Position numbers and translations under genes: made by a program
NCBI GenBank assembly: GCA_022843805.1
Contig: JALHMY010000040.1
Span: 1-64,000, forward strand
Reading direction: 5' to 3'
DNA from: Fuerstiella sp.
Lineage (GTDB): Bacteria; Planctomycetota; Planctomycetia; Planctomycetales; Planctomycetaceae
DNA length: 64,000 bases
In this document: positions 10,947-19,460 of the stretch, in pieces
Position numbering within the stretch: position 1 is the first letter of the stretch
Layout: each line of letters starts with the position of its first letter
Notes under the pieces: model-generated
The model's input: only the letters and a program-made list of their open reading frames with translations
What the model was told of the DNA's origin: nothing
Databases searched by the model: none

Positions 10947-12497
10947 CTACGGCCAGGTGTATCGTGCATTCAGCCCGAGTGGAATTCCCAGACCCCAGTA
11001 TGCCAGCAGCAATACGGTCCAGGTGAGCAGAAAGGTCAGCGAGTAGGCGACCATCAGGGAGATCATTGTACCGATGCCCGTGTTCTTCGCATATCGCTGA
11101 GCATAGACCACGACCAGTGGGAAGTATGGCATCAGTGGAGTAATAATATTGGTGCTGGAGTCTCCGATTCGATAAGCCGCCTGAGTCAGTTCGGGCGAAA
11201 TTCCCAGCCTCATCAGCATCGGCACAAAGATTGGGCTCAGCAGTGCCCATTTGGCGGACGCGGAACCGATCAGCAGATTCACACAGGTCGTCAGAAGAAT
11301 CACGCCAATAATGGTCACCTGCCCTGGCAGTTTCATCGCCTCGAGTGCATTCGCCCCCTTGATGGCCAGCAAAACACCAACGTTCGAACTCGCAAAGACA
11401 GCCGTAAACTGTGCTGCAAAGAAGGCCATCACCAGGTAGTAGTTAATGGTCCCCATCGACTTCGTCATACCCTGAACAATATCCCGGTGCGATTTTACTG
11501 TTCCTGCCACGTAGCCGTGCACAATTCCGGGCAGCAGAAACAACAGGAAAATCAGCGGCACGATCGACTTCATCAGCGGTGCTTCATGAGTAGTCAAATC
11601 TCCATTCGGAGCCCGCATCACGGAATCGGACGGCAGCGAAACAGCAAACAGCACGACAAGTCCGCCAACAAGAACCGCAAGCCCGGCTGCCAGACCTCGA
11701 ACTTCTGTTGCATGCATCTGATGCATGCCGGTGGCGTCACCAGCGTCACCATCGAGCGGCACACGGCTCAGACGAGGCTCAATCACAAAATCAGTGATAT
11801 ACCAGCCAGCGGCAACGATCACCAAACAGGAGACCGACATAAAGCCCCAGTTACACAGCGGATTGATTTCCACCGTCGGGCTGATGATCTGAGCAGCCTT
11901 TTGAGTAAATCCCTGCAGCAATGGGTCAAGACTGGACGGCATAAAGTTCGCACTGAAGCCTCCGGAAACTCCGGCAAACGCAGTACAAATCCCCGCTACC
12001 GGATGACGGCCGGCAGCAGCAAACATCACTCCACCCAGAGGAATGATCAGCACATATCCGGTATCCCCGGCCGAATGGCTCATGATGGCGACCAGCAGCA
12101 GCATTGGAGTCAGCAAAAATCGAGGCGTCAGTTTCAGCATCGCCTTAAGTGCAGCCTGAATGAACCCGGTATGTTCGGCAACACCCACTCCAAGTAACGC
12201 GACCAGTACAACGCCCAGTGGCGGAAAATCCACGAACGTTTTCACCATCCCGGACAGCAGCCCGGCAATGGATACGGCACTCAGCTGATCGATCACCTTC
12301 AACGGTTTGTCGGTCCGGGGATCCTTTTCTGTGAACTCCACAGGAGCCAGCGCTTTGGAGACCAGACAGGTGATCAGCAATGCAAGCACAAACAGAAACG
12401 CCGGATCAGGCAGTTTATTACCCGCCCACTCAATGACATCCAAAAATCTCTGACTGATCCGGGAATTCGATGCGGCAGCATCTGATACCTGTTCCAT
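10947..12497 (-). CDS. AbgT-family transporter
   Basis: 516 residues and about 11-12 hydrophobic helices. Family features include NKLPDPAFLFVLALLITCLV, LGVGVAEHTGFIQAALKAML, SHSAGDTGYVLIIPLGGVMF and the conserved helix-turn sequence GSASAKWALLSPIFVPMLM. AbgT proteins import p-aminobenzoyl-glutamate in E. coli, and some export sulfonamides; the substrate here is unknown. The ceramidase-like gene begins 33 bp downstream on the same strand, so the two may be co-transcribed and the transporter could take up a product of the secreted hydrolase (inference). Confidence 0.88.
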   Translation of the reverse strand: MEQVSDAAASNSRISQRFLDVIEWAGNKLPDPAFLFVLALLITCLVSKALAPVEFTEKDPRTDKPLKVIDQLSAVSIAGLLSGMVKTFVDFPPLGVVLVALLGVGVAEHTGFIQAALKAMLKLTPRFLLTPMLLLVAIMSHSAGDTGYVLIIPLGGVMFAAAGRHPVAGICTAFAGVSGGFSANFMPSSLDPLLQGFTQKAAQIISPTVEINPLCNWGFMSVSCLVIVAAGWYITDFVIEPRLSRVPLDGDAGDATGMHQMHATEVRGLAAGLAVLVGGLVVLFAVSLPSDSVMRAPNGDLTTHEAPLMKSIVPLIFLLFLLPGIVHGYVAGTVKSHRDIVQGMTKSMGTINYYLVMAFFAAQFTAVFASSNVGVLLAIKGANALEAMKLPGQVTIIGVILLTTCVNLLIGSASAKWALLSPIFVPMLMRLGISPELTQAAYRIGDSSTNIITPLMPYFPLVVVYAQRYAKNTGIGTMISLMVAYSLTFLLTWTVLLLAYWGLGIPLGLNARYTWP

Positions 12498-12800
12498 CGT
12501 GGCAACCCGTCTGGCAAAAGAATGGACTATAGAACGGACTCTGGCTCACTCAACCCAGTCAGCAGCCTGCCGCCGGATCGATCGCAGATCGCCCCGGATC
12601 CTAGCGCGCCGCTGATCGAAATGCCAGCGATATGCTCAGTCCTCTACAGTGCGGTCGAGGCAGGGAACTTACCTCACCGCCCATCACTGCAGACAGTATG
12701 GCGGGAGCGACGTCATCGGGCTGTATCGCGGCAGCAATGAATGCTCATTTGGGTTTCAGATGGTGAGTGGCAAACCTGTCATCGCCTGTGACCGCCCGAT
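12498..12800. other. intergenic, nothing recognised
   Basis: About 300 bp upstream of the AbgT gene and downstream of rsfS (both minus strand). I see no convincing frame, hairpin or known motif. It should contain the AbgT promoter. Confidence 0.4.
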
Positions 12801-13418
12801 TCAGGTACCGTCCGATTCATCACTGGTCGAGGAACCAGATGAGGGATCTGCGGTCTGCCAGTCAATCCGTTTCGCATCCGCCCAAAGCTGTTCCAGGTTG
12901 TACAGTTCGCGTCCTTCGGGCGTAAAAACGTGCAGCACAACATCGCCATAGTCAGTCAGAATCCAGTTACCTTCGGTACGGTAACCTTCAATACTGATCC
13001 GCCGATTGCCATCCTCATGCTTCAGCTTCCGGTTGACTTCATCGGCGATGGCGTGCATCTGACGACGACTGTTGCCCGTGACAATGACGAAGAAATCGAC
13101 AATCGACGTGAGCTCAGTCATGTCGAGCACCACGATTTTCTGACCCTTGAGTTCGTCACAAATCCTGGCGGCGGTACACGCATTCGCAAGGCTTGAACGG
13201 TATAATTGCTCAGTTCTGGTCGCAGAAACCTGAACAGTCGCTTCGTCGTCGAATGAACCGTCTTCCAGTTCAGCGTCCGCTTCTGACAGCGATTCGTCCG
13301 TCATATGATGGTCTTCTCCAGCGGACTGGCCCAGCCCAATAGTCGAGTCAACAACAGACAAAGACTGAAATTCCTGGTCATCCGGGGGATGCAGGTCAGT
13401 CAATTTTTGATCAGTCAT
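12801..13418 (-). CDS. rsfS: ribosomal silencing factor RsfS with acidic N-terminal extension
   Basis: The C-terminal ~115 residues form the RsfS/Iojap domain: KGQKIVVLDMTELTSIVDFF, VIVTGNSRRQMHAIADEV, GNWILTDYGDVVLHVFTPEG and LEQLWADAKRIDW. RsfS binds uL14 and blocks subunit joining during starvation. Usual length is 105-120. Here an acidic N-terminal extension (ESLSEADAELEDGSFDDE) precedes the domain. The start is uncertain: ATG at 13418 is used, but ATG at 13304, preceded by GGAG at 9 bases, is at least as plausible and gives a 167-residue protein. The usual nadD neighbour is absent. A Ser/Asp-rich C-terminus ends the protein. Confidence 0.88.
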   Translation of the reverse strand: MTDQKLTDLHPPDDQEFQSLSVVDSTIGLGQSAGEDHHMTDESLSEADAELEDGSFDDEATVQVSATRTEQLYRSSLANACTAARICDELKGQKIVVLDMTELTSIVDFFVIVTGNSRRQMHAIADEVNRKLKHEDGNRRISIEGYRTEGNWILTDYGDVVLHVFTPEGRELYNLEQLWADAKRIDWQTADPSSGSSTSDESDGT

Positions 13419-13738
13419 GGAACTTTCGATCTTAGGCATTGGATTCGGAAACGATATCTGAAACACTCATTTTACCGCTATCTGGTCTCAGACACAATCT
13501 GCACGAGCTGGTACACTGCGAATTCTGTACGGAGGCAGGATTTACGAAAATCTGGTAGAATCATTAGCGCCGCTTCAGCAGTCGGAATTCGACTCAGTTT
13601 CATGACGCCAAAGTGCAGAGGTTTGACAAACGCGCAGCTTTCCGTGATCCAGCATTGGATCGCGGAGTGATTCACGACTACGGGCTGCGGAGCTATGGAT
13701 GCTCATTGGACCGCATGTATTGCATGGAGTAGCGAACA

Positions 13739-14629
13739 GTGGCTCGATTTAATAGTGAAAACAGCGAAAACAACGCTTCGGCTGGCACCGTTCTGCGAGT
13801 TGTCTGCATTCGTTTTCTAATTATTGGCTGCGTCAGTGCCGCCACCGTTTGGCTGGGCCTTGGTCGAATTGCAGCGGAGAAAATTGCGACCACGGCAGTT
13901 ATGCCTGTCGGATTACTCTGGCTGCTCCTGCTGTTTTTCTCTGCGTATTTCGTCGCACTTCGGCAGAGGCTCGCTGCTACAGTTCTTTTATTCGCATGGA
14001 CAGCACTCTCGGTGATGGGAAATGGCTATGTGGCGAACCAACTTGCGGTGTCTCTGGAAAGTGAGTGGTTATCGCAGGACCCCATGAAACTCCAGCCCTT
14101 CGATAAAATCATTGTACTTGGCGGTGGAGCCAGCTCCGGGGGCAACGGAAGATTGCAGGGCAATGGCTCCGGTGATCGACTGATCCTGGCAGCCCAGCTC
14201 TATCATGGGGGTATCGCTCGTAACCTGATTTGCACTGGCAGGCGAATTGAGTCGATGGACTCCAGTGGATCAGATCCGGCCGATTCGTCAGCCGACATAC
14301 TCACAAAGCTTGGAATACCTGCGGAACGAATCGAAAAACTGGGTGGCAGAAACACATCCGAAGAGATGAGTGAACTCAGCAAACGACTGACGGAAGAACA
14401 GATCCGAGTGGGCGTTCTTACGTCGGCATGGCATCTGCCACGTGTGCTGCGACTCGCTCGCCGTCATGGCCTGGAATTTGAAGGGATTGCGGCCGACTTT
14501 CGTTCTTCCATGTCCAGGCTGCCTCCCACACCGGGACAAATGGTGGAGTCCATGGTACCGAATGCTGTCGCCATCGCGACAACGACTGCTCTTCTGAAAG
14601 AATATATTGGAATGCTGGCGGGTCGATGA
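13739..14629 (+). CDS. YdcF/SanA-like DUF218 membrane protein
   Basis: 296 residues. The start is GTG with GGAG 9 bases upstream. Three hydrophobic segments (VLRVVCIRFLIIGCVSAATV, MPVGLLWLLLLFFSAYFV, LAATVLLFAWTALSVMG) anchor a DUF218 domain: DKIIVLGGGASSGGNGR, DRLILAAQLYHGGIARNLIC, ERIEKLGGRNTSEEMSELS, VGVLTSAWHLPRVLRLARR. Relatives (ElyC, SanA, YdcF) act in envelope integrity or peptidoglycan precursor metabolism, but the chemistry is not established. It is a single-gene unit between rsfS and a repeat array. Confidence 0.85.
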   Translation: MARFNSENSENNASAGTVLRVVCIRFLIIGCVSAATVWLGLGRIAAEKIATTAVMPVGLLWLLLLFFSAYFVALRQRLAATVLLFAWTALSVMGNGYVANQLAVSLESEWLSQDPMKLQPFDKIIVLGGGASSGGNGRLQGNGSGDRLILAAQLYHGGIARNLICTGRRIESMDSSGSDPADSSADILTKLGIPAERIEKLGGRNTSEEMSELSKRLTEEQIRVGVLTSAWHLPRVLRLARRHGLEFEGIAADFRSSMSRLPPTPGQMVESMVPNAVAIATTTALLKEYIGMLAGR

Positions 14630-14691
14630 CAAACAGCCGGTTTTGGCAGCTTTTGGGCCGTGGGCAAGTGAAAACTATCCTTCACCGCGAC

Positions 14692-14905
14692 AAACGGGAG
14701 GGCGAAGCTCCTGCTGAGCCGTGAAAAGCAAACGGGAGGGCGAAGCTCCTGCTGAGCCGTGAAAAGCAAACGGGAGGGCGAAGCTCCTGCTGAGCCGTTA
14801 GAAGCTCGGCTCGGCAGGAGCCTCGCCCTCCCGGTCGTTAGAAGCTCGGCAGGAGCCTCGCCCTCCCGGTCGTTAGAAGCTCGGCAGGAGCCTCGCCCTC
14901 CCGGT
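14692..14905. repeat. symmetric array: three direct and three inverted copies of a ~38-bp repeat
   Basis: Three head-to-tail copies with a 38-bp period contain CGGGAGGGCGAAGCTCCTGC (starting about 14694, 14732 and 14770). They are followed by three copies of the reverse complement containing GCAGGAGCCTCGCCCTCCCG. The two halves differ only at a few positions, so the whole block could form one long hairpin with a centre near 14800. It lies between convergent genes. It is not a CRISPR array because no unique spacers separate the repeats. Confidence 0.85.
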
Positions 14906-15003
14906 AGACAAAGACCCGGCAAATGAACAAAAAAGGCCGGTGGCGAAGTTTGATCGCCACCGTCCTTTGATTTTTTGACTGACCAGCCGGCCAGTTTTTC
15001 TGC

Positions 15004-16938
15004 TTAGCCGAACAGCCCGCCGATCATTTCCAGAATTCCCGACTTTGCCTTGTCGGTTTGTGTCCACAGCCACATCGTGCGCACAAGCTCAACTCCAATG
15101 ACCGCCGACACCATTGAAAGCAGTGTGCCCATACCAATCATCACTTTGGTTCCGGTGCCCCAGTCTGCTTCCGCCCGAGAAGCTCCGCGTCCGGCAGCCG
15201 GTGCAGCAAAGCCACTTCCGGTTCCCTCTTCGTCATCTTCTTCGTCGAAGTCCTCAGCGTAACCTTCTTCGTCTTCAAGTGTTTCTTCGAATTCCTCATC
15301 CGCGAATTCTTCATTCGCGTATTCATCTTCTTCCTCTGCCGCCGCAACCTTTGCTCGACCGCGACCTGAGGCCGGGCGACCAGCATCCTCTTCTTCAAAC
15401 TTCAGAACAGAGGTGCTTGTTCCCGCATCATCATCGTCGTCATCCAGTCCGGCCAGTTCAAACTCACTCTCCCCAGCTTTACCTCGCTGGATATCAACAT
15501 GCGTGGTGAGTGCGTTGGAGTCTGCCAGAGCCGCCTTTGCGCCAGGCACCGCATTCATGGGCATTGTCCGTCCCATGTCATCTTCATCCGCATCGAGCGA
15601 AATTCCACTGTCATCGTCGAATGTCAGGGCAATTCCGCTGTCGGCAGCATCCAGCGAAATTCCGCTGTCGTCTCTCAGTGCGGCACTGCTGTCGAACCCT
15701 TCCATAGAAATTCCACTGTCATCGCTCAGCGATGTACCGCTGTCGAAGCTTTCCAGGGAAATTCCACTGTCGTCAGCGTCGAGACTGATCCCGCTGTCGA
15801 CTTCCAGGGAAACTTCACTGTCATCGGCCCGCAGTGCAACGCTGCTTCCTGTCGGAAGTGCAATTCCACTGTCCGGCTGCCGTACGGAAGATCCGGAATC
15901 AATCAGCTTGAGGTCGCTGTCGTCAGGGAACAGCGACAGAAAATCATCGTCGTCATCCGGTTTTGACGGTCCCTTTGAAGGATCTTCAATCAGCCGAATA
16001 TCGCTGTCCGTCCGGGCCTGCCCGCGGTCCACCTTAACATCACTGTCGCTGTCAACGAGCGACAACTCATCAGTGCCAGTGAGTTTTACGTCGCTGTCCG
16101 AATCAATGTCGTCAAAGAAAGATATGCCGCTGTCATCCTCGTCTTCAGCTGCCTCGTCATTCAGACGAACATCACTGTCTGAATCCGCAAGGCCCGCGGA
16201 CGCTGCCACCGTCTGGTCGTCTTCGGTACCCGAAGCGCTTCCGCTGCTATCGGAATTCAGGTCGTCAAACTCAATATCGTCAAACAGCCCCGGAGTACTG
16301 TCATCGTCGCTTTCGACGATATCAATCGCGTCAGTCAGCCGAACATCGCTGTCCGAATCCGACATCCTGGCTGGTTTCTCAAGTCCGCCGAGGTTGATGT
16401 CGGCATCTGTACGGTCGCTGGTCATGTCCACGTCACCATCTGATCCGGTGAGCTTAACGTCGCTGTCCGAATCCGAAAGCTTCACATCACTGTCAGAGTC
16501 TGAAAGCATTGCGTTACTGTCCCATCCAGTCAGATCAATATCGTCGGCCAGCGGTTCTTCCGCTTCCAGCCGGGGCCCCGAATCGCCCGACAACCGCACA
16601 TCACTGCCTTTGTTCTGCAGCTGACTGATTTCCTCGTCACTTTCTTCCGAGAACAATGCATCGTCAAAAGTCAGACGAACATCGCTGTCAGAGGAAAGCA
16701 ACTCGCCGCCATCATCATCCAGCACGGACGAAGATTCTCGCGGGATAATCGGAAAGTCGGGCGATGAGTCAGCCTGACGACTCCGAGCGAACTCCTCGAT
16801 ATCTTCTTCACGAAACTTCCAGCTGCCCCGGTCAGCGAATCCACGAACGTCACCTTCTTCGCGAAAACGCAGTAACTGATCAGTTGAGAGTCCCAGCCGT
16901 TCTGCCGCTTCGTCAAGGCTCAAGTACTTCTTGGACAT
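15004..16938 (-). CDS. tail-anchored HTH protein with acidic DSDVxL/DSGISL repeats
   Basis: 644 residues in four zones. Residues 4-52 form an excisionase/MerR-like winged HTH (YLSLDEAAERLGLSTDQLLR, GSWKFREEDIEEFARSR). Residues 83-345 contain about ten SDSDVRL or SDSDVKL repeats. Residues 350-450 contain about eight DSGISL-type repeats. Residues 500-572 are almost pure Asp/Glu. Near the C-terminus (about 597-620, VMIGMGTLLSMVSAVIGVEL) is one TM helix, followed by a short tail, so the HTH should face the cytoplasm on a membrane tether. Composition is extremely acidic, unlike neighbouring genes. DNA binding is suggested only by the HTH; targets and role are unknown. Confidence 0.75.
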   Translation of the reverse strand: MSKKYLSLDEAAERLGLSTDQLLRFREEGDVRGFADRGSWKFREEDIEEFARSRQADSSPDFPIIPRESSSVLDDDGGELLSSDSDVRLTFDDALFSEESDEEISQLQNKGSDVRLSGDSGPRLEAEEPLADDIDLTGWDSNAMLSDSDSDVKLSDSDSDVKLTGSDGDVDMTSDRTDADINLGGLEKPARMSDSDSDVRLTDAIDIVESDDDSTPGLFDDIEFDDLNSDSSGSASGTEDDQTVAASAGLADSDSDVRLNDEAAEDEDDSGISFFDDIDSDSDVKLTGTDELSLVDSDSDVKVDRGQARTDSDIRLIEDPSKGPSKPDDDDDFLSLFPDDSDLKLIDSGSSVRQPDSGIALPTGSSVALRADDSEVSLEVDSGISLDADDSGISLESFDSGTSLSDDSGISMEGFDSSAALRDDSGISLDAADSGIALTFDDDSGISLDADEDDMGRTMPMNAVPGAKAALADSNALTTHVDIQRGKAGESEFELAGLDDDDDDAGTSTSVLKFEEEDAGRPASGRGRAKVAAAEEEDEYANEEFADEEFEETLEDEEGYAEDFDEEDDEEGTGSGFAAPAAGRGASRAEADWGTGTKVMIGMGTLLSMVSAVIGVELVRTMWLWTQTDKAKSGILEMIGGLFG

Positions 16939-17388
16939 AGCTCAAAAAACCCCCGAGGAAAAAACAGCCATAAGCGGTGAAACATCGATCATCAGTTTTG
17001 CGTAACCAGCATGCAAGCTCACGCAAATTCTGCGCATTTTGCCGGTATTCCGTCATTCTAAAATGCCTGAATCTCGATGCAAGTTCTTTGTTTCCCGAGA
17101 CAAATGAGTTCTTCAACTCTTGTTCAGGAGACTACACCCAATCGCTTCCGGAGTCCCTTCCTGGGCTGCAGGCCACCAAAAACACTCGTTGTGATGCCAT
17201 ATTTCGAAATTCGACTGCAGAAAACTCCCGTGCACGCTGGCTCGAAATTTCCCACTTCGTCGAATTCGACACCTGCACGCGGGTTTCTGTACGAAAACCC
17301 TCCATTCACAGGTTTGCTTTCGGAAGGAAGCACTCGTGCGGCTGGATATTCCCTGAGATTGCGCTACCCGGTATGTTCGGTTTATCTG
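16939..17388. other. 450-bp intergenic region, nothing recognised
   Basis: This lies between lysC and the HTH-repeat gene (both minus strand). Short frames exist on both strands but none has family-like sequence or a supported ribosome-binding site. It presumably holds the HTH gene promoter. Confidence 0.4.
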
Positions 17389-19182
17389 CTATGGCAGTCC
17401 AAACTCGGCCCTGGAAAGCGTCAGCGCCTTTGCTGCATGCTCGGCGGAAATCACCACGCACAGCTTAATTTCACTGGTATTAATCATCTCAACGTTGATC
17501 TGATTGTCCGCCAGCGTACGAAAAAGCCGGGATCCGACGTCCGTATGGCTGCGAAGCCCGATCCCCACGACACACAACTTTCCGATGTGACGATCATGAG
17601 TCACTGAAGAGCCATCATAACGTTCCAGAACTTCCCGCAAAAGCAAAAGTGAACGATCAACATCCTCAAACGGCACCGTAAACGAAATGGTGGCGCGGCC
17701 GTCGCGAGCTGCGTTCTGAACGATCATATCCACAAGCACTCCGCCTTCGGCAATTGCTGTAAATACTTCCTCCGCAATTCCGGGATCATCGGGCAGGTTG
17801 CTGATCGTCACGCGAGACTGGTCTGTATCCACATAAACATCACTGACAACAATGCTCTCCATCCCCGCCAGCTGAGATGCTATGTCCTCGGCAAGTGCCG
17901 TTCGTCCCCCATTTCCAACCACTAAAGGACGTTCCTTTGCCGCAACTCCAATCTCCGGCATGGAGGCTGTCGGACGGTGCAGTTCAAATCCATCATGAAC
18001 AGCATTCACCGCATCGTTGCACTGTGATCGGGCAATCAGCACAGAGATCTTAATTTCACTGGTTGTTACAACCTGAATATTGATGCCGCGAGCTGCAAGG
18101 ACCTGAAACATCCTTGCCGCCACACCCGTATGCGTCAGCATCCCATGTCCAACCACGGAAACCTTTGAAAGGCCGGTAGAGTGGGTGACTTCGATAGCCC
18201 CAAGCTTTTCGGCGGCCGTTTCGGCAACCTGCAATGCGCCCGGCAAATCCTCTTCCGCCACAGTAAAGGAAACGTTTGCAATCCCTTCCCTCGCGACATT
18301 CTGCACAACCATGTCGACCGGTATCTTGGCGAATGAGAGAGCAGTAAACAGATGACTCATCACTCCCGGCTGATCCGGCAAACCGATTAATCGGACCAAT
18401 GCCTCGTTTCGAACAAACGCAACGCCCGTAACGATTGATGACGACTGATCCGGTTCCGGTGCAATCAAAGTTCCCGGGCCGTCGGAAAAAGACGGACGAA
18501 CACGCAAATGCACTCGGTATTTCTTCGCAAACTCAATCGAACGGGAATGCATCACGCCCGCCCCAAGACTGGCAAGCTCAAGCATTTCGTCATACGAAAT
18601 CCGGTCAACTTTACGAGCCGAGGAGACAATTCTCGGATCCGTGGTAAACACTCCTTCAACATCCGTGTAAATCTCACATAACTCCGCATTCAGAGCGGCA
18701 GCCAGCGCCGTGGCTGTGGTATCACTTCCACCCCGCCCCAGAGTCGTGATATTGAAGTCCGAATCAACTCCCTGAAAACCAGCGGCTATTACAATGTTCC
18801 CTGCATTCAGCAAGTCCCGCATCCGCTGAGTCGAAATGCTGACAATGCGAGCCTTCGTATGTGTGGTATCCGTCAGAACCCCAATTTGAGCTCCCGTCAG
18901 ACTAATTGCCTCTTCACCAAGCTCATGCACAGCCATCGCCATCAGGGCAACGGATTCCTGCTCTCCGGTGGAAAGAAGCATGTCCATCTCTCGAGGCCTG
19001 GGCCGACTGGTGATCTCTGCCGCCAGCTCTACCAGCTCATCAGTCTTGTGTCCGCGCGCACTAACAACGACCACGACCTGATGGCCCTGTCGACGCGCTT
19101 CGATGGCCCTTCGGGCTGCTCCTCGAATTTTTTCCGCATTCGCAACACTGGTGCCACCAAATTTTTGAACGATTACCGACAC
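17389..19182 (-). CDS. lysC: aspartate kinase with four ACT domains
   Basis: 597 residues against about 400-450 in the common bacterial enzyme. The kinase domain (residues 1-250) has [37 protein letters not shown] and [17 protein letters not shown]. It makes aspartyl phosphate for Lys, Thr, Met and diaminopimelate synthesis. Four ACT repeats follow and read as a duplicated pair: [57 protein letters not shown] and [25 protein letters not shown] recurs at the second and fourth. Cyanobacterial aspartokinases have the same four-ACT arrangement. Feedback control by Lys and/or Thr is expected from the family. Confidence 0.93.
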   Translation of the reverse strand: MSVIVQKFGGTSVANAEKIRGAARRAIEARRQGHQVVVVVSARGHKTDELVELAAEITSRPRPREMDMLLSTGEQESVALMAMAVHELGEEAISLTGAQIGVLTDTTHTKARIVSISTQRMRDLLNAGNIVIAAGFQGVDSDFNITTLGRGGSDTTATALAAALNAELCEIYTDVEGVFTTDPRIVSSARKVDRISYDEMLELASLGAGVMHSRSIEFAKKYRVHLRVRPSFSDGPGTLIAPEPDQSSSIVTGVAFVRNEALVRLIGLPDQPGVMSHLFTALSFAKIPVDMVVQNVAREGIANVSFTVAEEDLPGALQVAETAAEKLGAIEVTHSTGLSKVSVVGHGMLTHTGVAARMFQVLAARGINIQVVTTSEIKISVLIARSQCNDAVNAVHDGFELHRPTASMPEIGVAAKERPLVVGNGGRTALAEDIASQLAGMESIVVSDVYVDTDQSRVTISNLPDDPGIAEEVFTAIAEGGVLVDMIVQNAARDGRATISFTVPFEDVDRSLLLLREVLERYDGSSVTHDRHIGKLCVVGIGLRSHTDVGSRLFRTLADNQINVEMINTSEIKLCVVISAEHAAKALTLSRAEFGLP

Positions 19183-19460
19183 TTCTGGCTGCTACCTTGC
19201 GTTCCACACGCCCTGAAAAAGTTTGAACTCGTATTCTCCCGCCGCCCAGTCGTGTGTCTGGCGTCACGGGAAGCTGACCGTGTGGACATTGATTATCCGA
19301 GGTTCCGGCTGCAAGTGTCGCTGAACAGTTTTTCTGAACTTGCAGAAAACGACCAGACATTTACTGCCTTTTCAACACCTGCGGCAGGAATTCCTGCGCG
19401 GATGCTGCGCCGTTTCATGAGGCATCGGCCATCAGGCAATAACTCACAGCTGTCGCAGGT

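Noticed and set aside
14692-14905. A possible CRISPR array.
   Set aside because: Repeats are directly adjacent and half are inverted; there are no unique spacers and no cas genes.
15413-16624. A Ser-rich 403-codon plus-strand frame.
   Set aside because: It is the mirror of the Asp/Ser repeat codons of the HTH-repeat gene and has no independent support.
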